Source of the DNA: Eubacterium sp. ER2
GTDB lineage: Bacteria; Bacillota; Clostridia; Lachnospirales; Lachnospiraceae
NCBI RefSeq assembly: GCF_000765215.1
Contig: NZ_JPJE01000005.1
Span: 62,001-126,000, forward strand
Length of the DNA stretch: 64,000 nt
Reading direction: 5' to 3'
In this document: piece by piece, positions 1 through 8,726 of the stretch
Numbering within the stretch: the stretch's first letter is position 1
Layout of the letters: every line of letters begins with the position of its first letter
Translations under genes and position numbers: made by a program
Notes under the pieces: generated by a model
Told to the model about the DNA's origin: nothing
Database searches by the model: none
The model's input: only the letters and a program-made list of their open reading frames with translations

Positions 1-2
1 AT

Positions 3-728
3 CAGTATAAAAAAGCATTTGCGGACGAGGGTGTGGAGATTGACGGAACATTCGGTGGCCTTGCTTCCTATTCTTATGCGCATCTGCTGGCACCGGCCAG
101 GGAACAGCGGGAGGCGGCGCTTGTCTTCTTTAAAAGAGCGATCGATCTGACAGTGAGAATGGGATGTCCTGTCATGGGAACGCCTGTAGGCGGCATGACC
201 TATGATGACGCTAGAGATCCGAAGAAGAGGGAAGAGTTATACCAGGATATGCTGGAGTCCCTCAGAAAGCTGGCGGCTTACGGCAAAGAAAAAGGCTTGA
301 AGGAGATCCATATTGAAGCGACTCCTCTGATCACGGAATTTCCTCACAGCCCGGAGGTGTCCGTCAAGATGATGCAGGATCTTGAGGGAAGCAAGATCCC
401 GATTAAGTTGCTTGTAGACTGGGGACACGCCCTGTTCAAACCTCTCCTTAAAGAAGAGGCGGACATTGAGCTGTGGTTTAATAAATGTGCTCCATACATC
501 GGTTCCATCCATCTCCAGCAGACGGATGGACTGTGGGACAGGCACTGGGATTTCACTCATGAAGGAGGAATTGTCACACCGGAGCTGATCAGGCGGGCGA
601 CGGAAAATGCGCATCTGGATGATATTCCTCAGTATCTGGAAGTGGTCACTATATTTGAGGATGATGACGACCATGTATACGAGGGGATGAAAAAAACGAT
701 GGATTACCTGCACAGAGAGCTCGGTTAA
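3..728 (+). CDS. Sugar phosphate isomerase/epimerase, xylose-isomerase-like TIM barrel (5' end missing)
   Basis: The reading frame is open to the left window edge, so the N-terminus lies outside. The visible 241 residues form the C-terminal part of a xylose-isomerase-like (AP endonuclease 2 superfamily) TIM barrel. The expected metal-site strands are present in order: an IHIEA strand (Glu), a VDWGH strand (Asp and His), an SIHLQQ strand (His) and a final LEVV strand (Glu). Members isomerise or epimerise sugars or sugar phosphates with a divalent metal. It is the first visible gene of an operon with a SIS-domain protein, a dihydroxyacetone-type kinase and a Gfo/Idh/MocA oxidoreductase, so a role in catabolism of a short or rare sugar is inferred. 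The substrate cannot be read from sequence. Confidence 0.85.
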   Translation, partial: QYKKAFADEGVEIDGTFGGLASYSYAHLLAPAREQREAALVFFKRAIDLTVRMGCPVMGTPVGGMTYDDARDPKKREELYQDMLESLRKLAAYGKEKGLKEIHIEATPLITEFPHSPEVSVKMMQDLEGSKIPIKLLVDWGHALFKPLLKEEADIELWFNKCAPYIGSIHLQQTDGLWDRHWDFTHEGGIVTPELIRRATENAHLDDIPQYLEVVTIFEDDDDHVYEGMKKTMDYLHRELG

Positions 729-744
729 AGGAGGGGGAGATGGT

Positions 745-1308
745 ATGGATTACAGGGAAATGTATGAGAAAATACTGGATGAGCACAGGCAGGTATATGA
801 GAAGACTGATCAGGCGGGACTGAGAGACTTTATAGAGGAAGTAAAAAAACATGACCGTATTTTCCTTATAGGCGTTGGAAGGGAAGGCATGGCGACAAGA
901 GCTTTTGCCATGAGGCTGATGCATATGGGGAAGGAGATCCACTGGATCTGGGACGATACCACTCCCGCGATCGGGGAAGGCGACATGCTGATCGCGACTC
1001 TGGGAGACGGGCGTATCGGGCATATTAATTATGTATGTGAACGGGCGAAAGAGGCCGGGGCCATGATCTATGTGGTGACCGGTTCGCCGAGTGGAGATAC
1101 GGCTAAAAATCTGGCAGACAAAGTCTTTTTTGTCCCGGCAGCAGTGTACAGAGGGACTGATGAGGTGGTTCCCTCCTTCCAGCCTATGGGAAACCTGTTC
1201 GAGCAGTGCCTGTTCATTCTGTTTGATATGATCGTTATGATGATAGTGGATGAGACGGAGGGACTGTCGTTCGAAAAAATGGCTAAACGCCACAGAAATA
1301 TAGAGTAA
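745..1308 (+). CDS. SIS-domain sugar isomerase-like protein
   Basis: 187 aa, preceded by a strong AAGGAGG ribosome site. It is a single SIS (sugar isomerase) domain without a helix-turn-helix domain. The first strand and phosphate loop read LIGVGREGMATRAFAMRL, and a second sugar-phosphate loop follows near VVTGSPSGDT. The length fits the 6-phospho-3-hexuloisomerase (HxlB/PHI)-like group of short SIS proteins. It is tightly packed between the TIM-barrel gene and the kinase gene and so probably acts on the same phosphorylated sugar. A true HxlB would normally sit beside a 3-hexulose-6-phosphate synthase, which is not visible here, so a different aldose/ketose isomerisation is likely. Confidence 0.85.
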   Translation: MDYREMYEKILDEHRQVYEKTDQAGLRDFIEEVKKHDRIFLIGVGREGMATRAFAMRLMHMGKEIHWIWDDTTPAIGEGDMLIATLGDGRIGHINYVCERAKEAGAMIYVVTGSPSGDTAKNLADKVFFVPAAVYRGTDEVVPSFQPMGNLFEQCLFILFDMIVMMIVDETEGLSFEKMAKRHRNIE

Positions 1309-1321
1309 GGAGGCGCCTTGG

Positions 1322-3076
1322 ATGAGTACTAAAAAAATCCTGAACAAGGATGTATCAAACGTAGTGGAGGAGAGTCTTACAGGTTATTTGATGGCCTATA
1401 AGAAATATTATAAAAAAATCGGTGAGTACAATGCATTTCAATATAGAGGGCACAGAAAAGACAAGGTCGCTCTGGTCATCGGCGGCGGGAGTGGACACGA
1501 GCCCCTGTTTACAGGGTACTGCGGCGCCGGACTTGCAGATGCCGTGGCATGCGGAAATATCTGTGCTTCCCCCAACCCGGAGCTGATCACGATGGCTGCG
1601 AAAGCAGTGGATCAGGGGAAAGGTGTACTCTTTGTATATGGAAACTACGCGGGAGACAATCTGAACTTTGATATGGCGGAGGAGATGTGCAGGGCGGAAG
1701 GTATGAAGACAGCACACGTCCGCGAGTGGGATGATTTCGCATCGGCTCCCAAAGAGAGGATAACGGACCGTCGTGGCATCGCGGGAGATGTTTATACTAT
1801 TAAGATTGCGGGAGCGGCCTGCGATGCGGGCCTGGATCTGGATGAGGTTGTGCGGATCACGGAGAAGGCCAGAGATAATACCAATACGATCGGGCTTGCC
1901 ACTTCCCCCGGAACTCTGCCGGGCAATGATAAACCTACTTTTGAGATCGCGGATGACGAGATGGAGTTCGGTATGGGGCTTCACGGAGAGCCGGGGATCG
2001 AGAGGACAAAGATGATGCCCTGCTGTGATATGGTGGAGAGAATGTACAATGAGCTTATGGCTGAAATGGGACTGAAATCGGGAGACGAGATCGCTGTCCT
2101 TGTCAACGGGCTTGGCTCCACCCCTCTGCTGGAACTGAATCTTGTCTATTATGAGCTGTATAAGCGCATGCACAGAGACGGGCTGAAGGTGTACGACGCA
2201 GAGGTCAAGACATACTGCACCTGCATGGAGATGGGAGGATTTTCCATCACTTTCCTGAAGCTTGACGATGAACTGAAAAAGTATTACGATGCGCCCTGCT
2301 ATTCTCCCTATTACGCCAAAGGATCATTTTCAGGAGTGGTGGAGGACGCCTCTTCAGACGCGGACGAGGAAGAGCCGGAATTCGACGAGACCGATGTGGA
2401 GCCGGCTGTGATCACCAGGAGCAAAGACGGTGTCCTGGAGGAGCTCAATGCTGAAGATACGAGGAATATGCTTCTCTACATAGCGGATAAGATCATAGCT
2501 AACAAGCCCTACCTGACAGAGGTGGACAGTGCGATCGGTGACGGAGATCACGGCATAGGAATGGCCGGCGGCATGCAGAAAGCCAAGAAGAAACTTCTGA
2601 AAATGCAGGGAGAAGAAAATGCCTACCATCTCTTTGAAACCGCGGGACAGGCGATGCTCATGTCCATGGGCGGCGCGTCAGGAGTTATTTTCGGAAGTCT
2701 CTATCTGGCCGGCGCGAAAGGGATGGATCCCAAGGGGACTATCACAGCAGAAGATCTTGCCAGGATGGAGAAGAAGAGCCTTGACGCCATTCAGGAGAGA
2801 GGCGGTGCCCAGGTAGGGGACAAGACAATGGTAGATGCGCTGGCACCCGCTGTCGACGCCCTTGAGGCCAACTCTGGAAAAGGTCTTCTTGAAATGCTCA
2901 AAGCGGCAGAAGAGGCAGCCAGATGCGGTATGGAAGACACAAAGAAATATGTAGCGAAATTCGGACGCGCGAAATCTCTCCTTGAGAGGGCTATCGGACA
3001 TCAGGATGCGGGCGCTACGTCTGTGTACCTGATCTTCCAGGGAATGCGTGAGTTTGTAGAAGGTGCGATAGATTAG
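1322..3076 (+). CDS. Single-chain dihydroxyacetone kinase (fused DhaK-DhaL)
   Basis: 584 aa. Residues about 1-335 are a DhaK substrate domain, with GGGSGHEP at 54-61 and the expected substrate-binding histidine in GLHGEP (about His221). An acidic linker (about 340-365) leads to a DhaL nucleotide domain whose Mg-ADP loop reads IGDGDHG near residues 405-411. The fused arrangement is that of ATP-dependent kinases; the PEP-dependent PTS type has separate DhaK/DhaL plus DhaM, and no DhaM is nearby. It would phosphorylate dihydroxyacetone or a related ketose such as erythrulose. The isomerase-rich operon favours a C4-C5 sugar over plain glycerol metabolism; that part is inference. Confidence 0.92.
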   Translation: MSTKKILNKDVSNVVEESLTGYLMAYKKYYKKIGEYNAFQYRGHRKDKVALVIGGGSGHEPLFTGYCGAGLADAVACGNICASPNPELITMAAKAVDQGKGVLFVYGNYAGDNLNFDMAEEMCRAEGMKTAHVREWDDFASAPKERITDRRGIAGDVYTIKIAGAACDAGLDLDEVVRITEKARDNTNTIGLATSPGTLPGNDKPTFEIADDEMEFGMGLHGEPGIERTKMMPCCDMVERMYNELMAEMGLKSGDEIAVLVNGLGSTPLLELNLVYYELYKRMHRDGLKVYDAEVKTYCTCMEMGGFSITFLKLDDELKKYYDAPCYSPYYAKGSFSGVVEDASSDADEEEPEFDETDVEPAVITRSKDGVLEELNAEDTRNMLLYIADKIIANKPYLTEVDSAIGDGDHGIGMAGGMQKAKKKLLKMQGEENAYHLFETAGQAMLMSMGGASGVIFGSLYLAGAKGMDPKGTITAEDLARMEKKSLDAIQERGGAQVGDKTMVDALAPAVDALEANSGKGLLEMLKAAEEAARCGMEDTKKYVAKFGRAKSLLERAIGHQDAGATSVYLIFQGMREFVEGAID

Positions 3077-3089
3077 GAGATAAGGTGTT

Positions 3090-4091
3090 ATGAGCAGAAA
3101 AGTAAAATGGGGGATCCTTGGGTGTGCCTCCATCGCAAAAGTGCGCACCATCCCGGGACTTCTCCAGGCCGACAATGCGCAGCTTTACGCAGTGGCCAGC
3201 AGAGGAGGAAAAAAGGCGGAGGAATTCAGGGAGCTGTTCTGTGCAAAGAAGGCGTACGATACGTATGAGGCTCTTCTGGCGGATGAGGATGTGGAAGCCG
3301 TTTATATTCCTCTCCCGAATTCCCTGCACTGCGAATGGGTGAAAAAAGCCGCAAAGGCAAAGAAGCATATCCTGTGTGAGAAGCCGCTGGCTTTGAATGA
3401 GGAGCAGGCGAAGGCGATGTTTGACGTCTGCGAAGAGGAGGGCGTTCTCCTTATGGAGGCATTTGCCTATCGACATGCGCCTCTGATCCGGAAGGTGAAG
3501 GAACTGATTGATCAGGGGGCTGTCGGGGAAGTGAAATATCTGGAGTCCCATCTCACAGATGTGCTGACAGATATGTCCAACATCCGGATGAACCGGAATC
3601 TTGGAGGAGGATCTTTCTACGATATGGCCTGCTACAATATCAGCGCTATCAGCTATCTGCTGGGCTTTAAGGAGCCGGTCCGGGTCAAGGCTCTGGCAGA
3701 GATGTCTCAGGAATACGGAGTGGATGTCAGCAATATAGCACTTCTGATGTACGAGGATGGCGTCCAGGCGGCCAGCTACTCTTCCCTGAATTCATACCCG
3801 AGAGGGTATTATGCGGTGGTAGGGGAGAAGGGAAGGATAGAAGTCCCCTGCAATTTTAACTGCCGGTATATCCAGAAGTTCACGGTCACTTCCGGAGGCA
3901 ATGTGGATAATGTGGAGATCCTGGATGAGGAGAAGACAGAGCACACTGTCATGTGTCCGGACAATTACATGCTCGAGATCGAGCAGTTCGGAAGATGTAT
4001 CCTGGAGGGCGAAAAGCCGCTCGTGTCCAAAGAAGAGACTCTTTTGAACGCGAGGATACTTGACCGGATTTTTGAGGATGCGAATAGATAG
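3090..4091 (+). CDS. Gfo/Idh/MocA family NAD(P)-dependent oxidoreductase
   Basis: 333 aa. The N-terminal Rossmann fold has the dinucleotide loop GILGCASIA (residues 8-16). The family signature EKPLAL (about 97-102) contains the catalytic-site Lys-Pro, and the C-terminal alpha/beta domain carries an AFAYRHAP segment. Such enzymes oxidise or reduce a hydroxyl of a sugar or inositol derivative. It begins 13 bases after the kinase stop with its own GGAGATAAGG-like ribosome site, and is the last gene of the operon because a strong hairpin follows. The substrate is unknown; the neighbours suggest a sugar alcohol or ketose in the same pathway. Confidence 0.9.
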   Translation: MSRKVKWGILGCASIAKVRTIPGLLQADNAQLYAVASRGGKKAEEFRELFCAKKAYDTYEALLADEDVEAVYIPLPNSLHCEWVKKAAKAKKHILCEKPLALNEEQAKAMFDVCEEEGVLLMEAFAYRHAPLIRKVKELIDQGAVGEVKYLESHLTDVLTDMSNIRMNRNLGGGSFYDMACYNISAISYLLGFKEPVRVKALAEMSQEYGVDVSNIALLMYEDGVQAASYSSLNSYPRGYYAVVGEKGRIEVPCNFNCRYIQKFTVTSGGNVDNVEILDEEKTEHTVMCPDNYMLEIEQFGRCILEGEKPLVSKEETLLNARILDRIFEDANR

Positions 4092-4112
4092 GAAAATGTT
4101 GAAAAGTTTTGA

Positions 4113-4145
4113 GAGGCCGGACAGAAGTAAAAGCTGTCCGGCCTC
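4113..4145. terminator. Convergent terminator hairpin after the sugar operon
   Basis: A perfect 12-bp stem (GAGGCCGGACAG with its complement) closes a 9-nt loop. It lies between the oxidoreductase gene (plus) and the aminotransferase gene (minus). On the minus strand it is followed by a T-containing stretch (CTCTCAAAACTTTTC), so it may serve both directions. Confidence 0.8.
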
Positions 4146-4168
4146 GTATCAGATTGGCTTTCTGAGTG

Positions 4169-5269
4169 TCATGCCAGCAAATCCTTCAGACACGCCATCA
4201 GCCGGTCATTGTCCTCCGGCATCATGACACAGAAGCGGATGTACTCCCCCTCCAGGCTCTCGAAGGAGGAGCAGTCGCGGATCATCAGGCCCTGGCGGAT
4301 GGCCGCCTCGAAGACCTGGAAGGAGGAGAGATCCTCCTTTAGGATGCGCACCAGGATGAAGTTGGCGTAAGGTGTGTAGACCCGGGCGTGGCGGAAGCCG
4401 GAGAGGATCCCTGTGAGTCGGTCCCTCTCGGAGCCGATGAGCCGGCGGGTCTTCTCGATGTAGGGGGCGTCCTTTAGCATCAGCTCCCCCGCCAGTGCGG
4501 CGATGCTGCTGACGCTCCAGGGGTTCTGGTGGATCGCCAGGGACGAAAGGAAATCCCGGTTTCCCGTGATCCCGTAGCCAAGGCGCAGACCCGGGGCGGC
4601 GAAGAATTTGGACACGCCGCGGATGACCATCAGGTTGTCGAAGTCCCGTGTGAGGGGAACGGCAGTGATGTGTCCCGGATCGGGGGCGAACTCCACATAG
4701 GTCTCGTCCACCATGACAAAGATGTCCCGCTCCCGGCAGGCGTCTATCAGGGCTTTAAGGCTGTCCTGGCTGACGGCGGAGGAGGTGGGGTTGTTGGGGT
4801 TGCACAGGATGAGCAGATCTGTGTCCTTGGGGAGAAATCCAAGGAGATCCGGGATGTCCAGCCTGAAGCGGTTCTCCTCCTTCAGGTCGTAGGCAGTGAT
4901 CCTGCCGCCGGTCAGCTCAAGCTCCCGCTGGTACTCCGAGTAGGTTGGGCCGATGACCACCGCGTGGCGGGCTTTTCGCTGGCTGATGAGAAGACAGATG
5001 AGCTCTGTGGAGCCGTTTCCCACAGCCACGAAGGAGGCGGGGATGTGGCAGTAGTCTGAGATGGCGGCCTTCAGGGACGCGTAGTCCCGGTCGGGATAGC
5101 GGCTGATGACGTCCAGGTTTTCTGCCAGGGCTTCCTTCACAGAGGAGGACAGGCCCAGGGGATTGACATTTGCCCCGAAGCCTGTGATCTCCTCCTTTTT
5201 GATGTGATAATACTTTTCGATCTGTTCCAGGTCGCTGCCGTGGAAGGCAGGGCGTTTTGCGCTTTTCAT
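4169..5269 (-). CDS. PLP-dependent class I/II aminotransferase, CobD/HisC-like
   Basis: 366 aa, fold type I PLP enzyme. Visible features are the CNPNNPT cofactor segment (Asn about 158), the MVDETYVEF strand (Asp188, pyridine nitrogen contact) and the Schiff-base lysine in SKFFAAPGLRLGYG (Lys221). The N-terminal HGSDL...NVNPLG pattern resembles L-threonine-O-3-phosphate decarboxylase (CobD) and histidinol-phosphate aminotransferase. No cobalamin or histidine genes are adjacent, so the exact reaction is unresolved. It is monocistronic, transcribed away from the DUF5717 gene and convergent with the sugar operon. Confidence 0.85.
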   Translation of the reverse strand: MKSAKRPAFHGSDLEQIEKYYHIKKEEITGFGANVNPLGLSSSVKEALAENLDVISRYPDRDYASLKAAISDYCHIPASFVAVGNGSTELICLLISQRKARHAVVIGPTYSEYQRELELTGGRITAYDLKEENRFRLDIPDLLGFLPKDTDLLILCNPNNPTSSAVSQDSLKALIDACRERDIFVMVDETYVEFAPDPGHITAVPLTRDFDNLMVIRGVSKFFAAPGLRLGYGITGNRDFLSSLAIHQNPWSVSSIAALAGELMLKDAPYIEKTRRLIGSERDRLTGILSGFRHARVYTPYANFILVRILKEDLSSFQVFEAAIRQGLMIRDCSSFESLEGEYIRFCVMMPEDNDRLMACLKDLLA

Positions 5270-5341
5270 GTGTATTCCTCCATGTTTCTCTTAAATTTTT
5301 CTTTATTCTCTTATATTCTTCCAGATTTTCAGATTACGGCA

Positions 5342-5371
5342 TTGCCATTCTGATTGCAGTAATGATATAAT
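5342..5371 (+). promoter_or_regulatory. Sigma-A promoter of the DUF5717 operon
   Basis: TTGCCA (5342-5347), an 18-bp spacer, then TATAAT (5366-5371) preceded by an extended -10 TG (5363-5364). Transcription would start about 5378, giving a short leader before the TTG start at 5419. Confidence 0.7.
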
Positions 5372-5418
5372 CTATTATAGTATGTCTAATAAAGGCGATG
5401 CAAGAAGAGGTGGAAGGC

Positions 5419-8400
5419 TTGAAGAATAAAATTAAGAAATTTTCAAAAGGTGACTTTCAGACGGCGGGCCCGGAGATCGTGTTCGACGAGACCTGTCTGA
5501 TCCTTACCATCGGTGAGGGGGAAGTGTACCGTGGAAGTTTTACGATCAGAAGCCAGACAGACGGGGCGATCCGGGGGATCGTGTATCCGTCTTCTTTTCG
5601 TATGCGCTGCGTGGAACAGGGATTTGAGGGAAATCCCGTCACAGTGAGGTTTGAGTACGACGGGAGAAATCTGCGCCCCGGCCATGTGGAGCAGGGGAAG
5701 TTCTCGGTTGTCTGCAACGGGGGAGAGTACGAGGTGGCCTTCACTGCCATCATCGAGAAGCCCTATGTCATGACCGCCTACGGAAAGGTCCAGAGCACGG
5801 ATGATTTCAAGCGTCTGGCCATCAAGGATTTCTCGGAGGCCCAGAGACTGTTCCGCTCCCGGGAGTTCTACGAGGTGCTCAAGTACGAAAATCCCAGAAC
5901 CTTCCATCTCTATGACAATATGCGCAAATGGGCCCTGGACGAGCAGGCTATGGAGGAGTTCCTGGTCGGGATCAAGCAGAAGGAGTGCATCTTCCTCACC
6001 CTCCAGGGGGAGGGAATGCTCTTTGAGGATCTGAAGGAGGCCACTAAGGGGAGCTTCACTGTCATCAAGAACACGTGGGGATTTATGCCTGTACACATCA
6101 AGACAGAGGGGGGGTTTATCACTGTGCCCCGGCCGGAGATCACCACCGACGACTTTGTGGGCAATGTGTATGAGCTGGAGTTTGTGGTGAACACAGATCA
6201 CCTCCACGCGGGACGGAACTTTGGCAAGATCTACCTTGTCACCCCATACGAGACTCTCACATACGATGTGGAGGTCCTGCAGAACGGGGAGTACGACGAG
6301 AACCGCCGGGAGATCGAGTTTCTGGCAGCTCAGATCCTGAAGGAATACATTGCCTGCGAGGCGGGCAGGATCGACCTGAATACCTGGACGAACAGCGCGG
6401 TGGAGAAGTCCAAGAAAATGCGCCAGTATGCGCCCCTGGATGACGGGCTGCAGCTCTTCCAGGCCCATATCTATATAAAGGGGGAGCGGATCGAGGAGGC
6501 CAAGTGGATCCTGGAAAACTATAATTACAATCGGTTTGCCATCGGCAAGGATCCGATTACAAACGCCTACTATCTGTATCTGACCGCTCTCATCCGGAAG
6601 AACGGAAGCCATGTGGAGAGGGTGCTGGATGAGATCGGGAAGACCTACCTGCGGCACCAGGACTCCTGGGAGCTGCTCCTCATGCTGCTGACCCTGGACC
6701 CCCAGTACCGGGATCCCTACCGCAGGCTCCGGGTGCTGGAGCAGCAGTTCTACGGGTACGAGACCAACCAGGTGCTTTTCTACCAGATTGCCTACCAGTG
6801 CTTTATGGAGAGGACGAACCTCTTGAAGAAGCTGGGAAAATTTGAGCTGCATGTGCTGAATTTTGCCGTGAAATACAGGCTGCTGACAAAGGAGCTGGCC
6901 CTCTACGCGGCCAACCTGGCCAGCCAGCAGAAGAGCTATGACGACCTTCTGTTCCATATACTGGAGCAGATCTACGACATGTACAAGGAGCCCATGATCC
7001 TGAACACCATCTGCACCCTCCTCATCAAGGGAAATAAGATGCAGCAGCGGTATTTTGTCTGGTATCAGCGGGCAGTGGACGCTGAGCTGAAGATCGCCCA
7101 GCTCTACGAGTACTATATGGAGACCATCGAGGAGGATAAAGTGCGGGAGGCCCTGCCCAGATCCATTTTCCTGTACTTCATGCACGGGAACAGTCTGGAC
7201 TACAAGAAGGCGGCTCTCCTCTACGCCAACCTGATCACCTATGAGCAGTACGCCAGCGATCTGTACATCAGCTACCGGGAGCAGATGGTGGAGTTCGCCT
7301 GGGACCAGCTCGTGAAGAGGCACATCAACGAGTCCCTGAAAATTATCTACAAGCGGTTCTGCACCGAGGAGGAGATGACCGGGGAGAGGCTGGAGGCCAT
7401 GCGGGATATCTGCTACGCCTACGAGGTGACTACAAAGGTGAAAGGCCTCAAGTGCGTCCTCGTCATCGAGAAGGACGGCTCTATCAAGCAGAGGGTACCC
7501 TACCGGGAGGAGGGAGCTATCGTCTACCTCTACGACAAAGAGGCCAGGATCATCTGGGAGGGCATGGACGGCCGCCACTACACGGACTCCATTGCCTTTG
7601 AGACAAGGCGGATGTTCTATGAGCCCAGATACCTGGAGATGTGCAAGAAATATATGTCCCACATGAACAGCTGGGGCGGGGATGGCGGCAAGGAAGAGGT
7701 CACCTTTGAAAATCTTCATATAAAGGATATAGATGAGTTTGACGAGAAGGAAGTGTTCCAGCTGTGCAGCAGGAGAATCCGTGAGGACAACTACGAGGAG
7801 GATGATTTCCTCCTGTACCTGTGCTTTGAGATGTTCAGGCGGCAGCAGTACGACAAGGTGACGCTGACCTATCTGTCTAATTTCTACTGCGGAGCTACAA
7901 AAGACATGAAGCAGCTCTGGAAGACAGCCAGAGATTACGGCGTCCAGACCGGGAAGCTGGGGGAGAGGATCATCACCCAGATGCTCTTCTCGGAGGACAT
8001 GTTCGATGAGGAGGAGATCTTCATTGAATATTATCTGGGTGGAAACGCCTACTTCCGGCTGAAGCAGGCCTACCTGGCCTACGTGTCCAGAGAGTACATG
8101 GTGCGGGGCCGCAGTACCGGGAACACCATCTTTGAGATCATTGTCAATGAGAGGCGTCAGGAGGAGGAGCTGGCAGATATATGCAAGATCGCCCTGCTGC
8201 GCTACTACTCTGAAAGGGAGTACGGGCACGAGGTGGAGGGAGTGCTCCACAGCGTGCTGGGAGAGCTCTGCGAGAAGCAGATCATTTTTCCCTTCTACCT
8301 GAAATACCCGGAGAGCTGGCTGCGGGAGGCCCAGCTCTATGACAGGACCATGGTGGAGTACCGGGCCTCCAAGGGAGGAAAGGTGCGCATTGTCTATAAA

Positions 8401-8712
8401 ATGCGACAGGACGGCGTGGACGATCTGGGATACCAGAGCGAGAGCCTGACCCCCATGTATGAAAATATTTACGTGAAGGATTTCATCCTCTACAAGGGAG
8501 ACCTGGTGCGCTATTATTTCCAGGAGTCCCAGGGAAAGAAGACCTCCAGCCAGGAGGAGCACACCCTGGAGCAGACAAGGGATGTGCCGCCCATCGGCCG
8601 CTATGGAAGGCTGAACGCCATGTCGTCCATGGGGCCCGAGGAGAGGAAGGCGGCCATGGAGGAGTATCAGCAGGAGATCTATCTGGCTGAGCAGATCTTT
8701 GAGGAGTATTAA
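5419..8712 (+). CDS. DUF5717 family protein (large, function unknown)
   Basis: About 1097 aa from the TTG at 5419 (MKNKIKKFSKGDF), which is preceded by AGAGGTGGAAGG; an in-frame ATG at 5398 has a poorer ribosome site and is the alternative start. I recognise the overall pattern as DUF5717, found mainly in Lachnospiraceae. Visible architecture: an N-terminal Ig/ASH-like beta domain (about 15-120), a short helical stretch, a second beta domain (about 215-300), then a long helical, TPR-like solenoid rich in YxxLxxL patterns (about 300-670), a beta-rich insert (about 675-745), more helices, and a C-terminal beta segment (about 975-1045). There is no signal peptide or membrane span, so it should be cytoplasmic. 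It heads a three-gene unit with DUF5716 and a TPR-like protein, suggesting a shared assembly; no enzymatic motif was found. Confidence 0.85.
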   Translation: MKNKIKKFSKGDFQTAGPEIVFDETCLILTIGEGEVYRGSFTIRSQTDGAIRGIVYPSSFRMRCVEQGFEGNPVTVRFEYDGRNLRPGHVEQGKFSVVCNGGEYEVAFTAIIEKPYVMTAYGKVQSTDDFKRLAIKDFSEAQRLFRSREFYEVLKYENPRTFHLYDNMRKWALDEQAMEEFLVGIKQKECIFLTLQGEGMLFEDLKEATKGSFTVIKNTWGFMPVHIKTEGGFITVPRPEITTDDFVGNVYELEFVVNTDHLHAGRNFGKIYLVTPYETLTYDVEVLQNGEYDENRREIEFLAAQILKEYIACEAGRIDLNTWTNSAVEKSKKMRQYAPLDDGLQLFQAHIYIKGERIEEAKWILENYNYNRFAIGKDPITNAYYLYLTALIRKNGSHVERVLDEIGKTYLRHQDSWELLLMLLTLDPQYRDPYRRLRVLEQQFYGYETNQVLFYQIAYQCFMERTNLLKKLGKFELHVLNFAVKYRLLTKELALYAANLASQQKSYDDLLFHILEQIYDMYKEPMILNTICTLLIKGNKMQQRYFVWYQRAVDAELKIAQLYEYYMETIEEDKVREALPRSIFLYFMHGNSLDYKKAALLYANLITYEQYASDLYISYREQMVEFAWDQLVKRHINESLKIIYKRFCTEEEMTGERLEAMRDICYAYEVTTKVKGLKCVLVIEKDGSIKQRVPYREEGAIVYLYDKEARIIWEGMDGRHYTDSIAFETRRMFYEPRYLEMCKKYMSHMNSWGGDGGKEEVTFENLHIKDIDEFDEKEVFQLCSRRIREDNYEEDDFLLYLCFEMFRRQQYDKVTLTYLSNFYCGATKDMKQLWKTARDYGVQTGKLGERIITQMLFSEDMFDEEEIFIEYYLGGNAYFRLKQAYLAYVSREYMVRGRSTGNTIFEIIVNERRQEEELADICKIALLRYYSEREYGHEVEGVLHSVLGELCEKQIIFPFYLKYPESWLREAQLYDRTMVEYRASKGGKVRIVYKMRQDGVDDLGYQSESLTPMYENIYVKDFILYKGDLVRYYFQESQGKKTSSQEEHTLEQTRDVPPIGRYGRLNAMSSMGPEERKAAMEEYQQEIYLAEQIFEEY

Positions 8713-8726
8713 GGAGGAATTTTGCT

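Noticed and set aside
5443-8562. A 1039-aa open frame on the minus strand opposite the DUF5717 gene
   Set aside because: It is Leu/His/Val-rich, low in Lys, has no ribosome site and mirrors the codon bias of the plus-strand gene, which has a promoter, a ribosome site and a family match.
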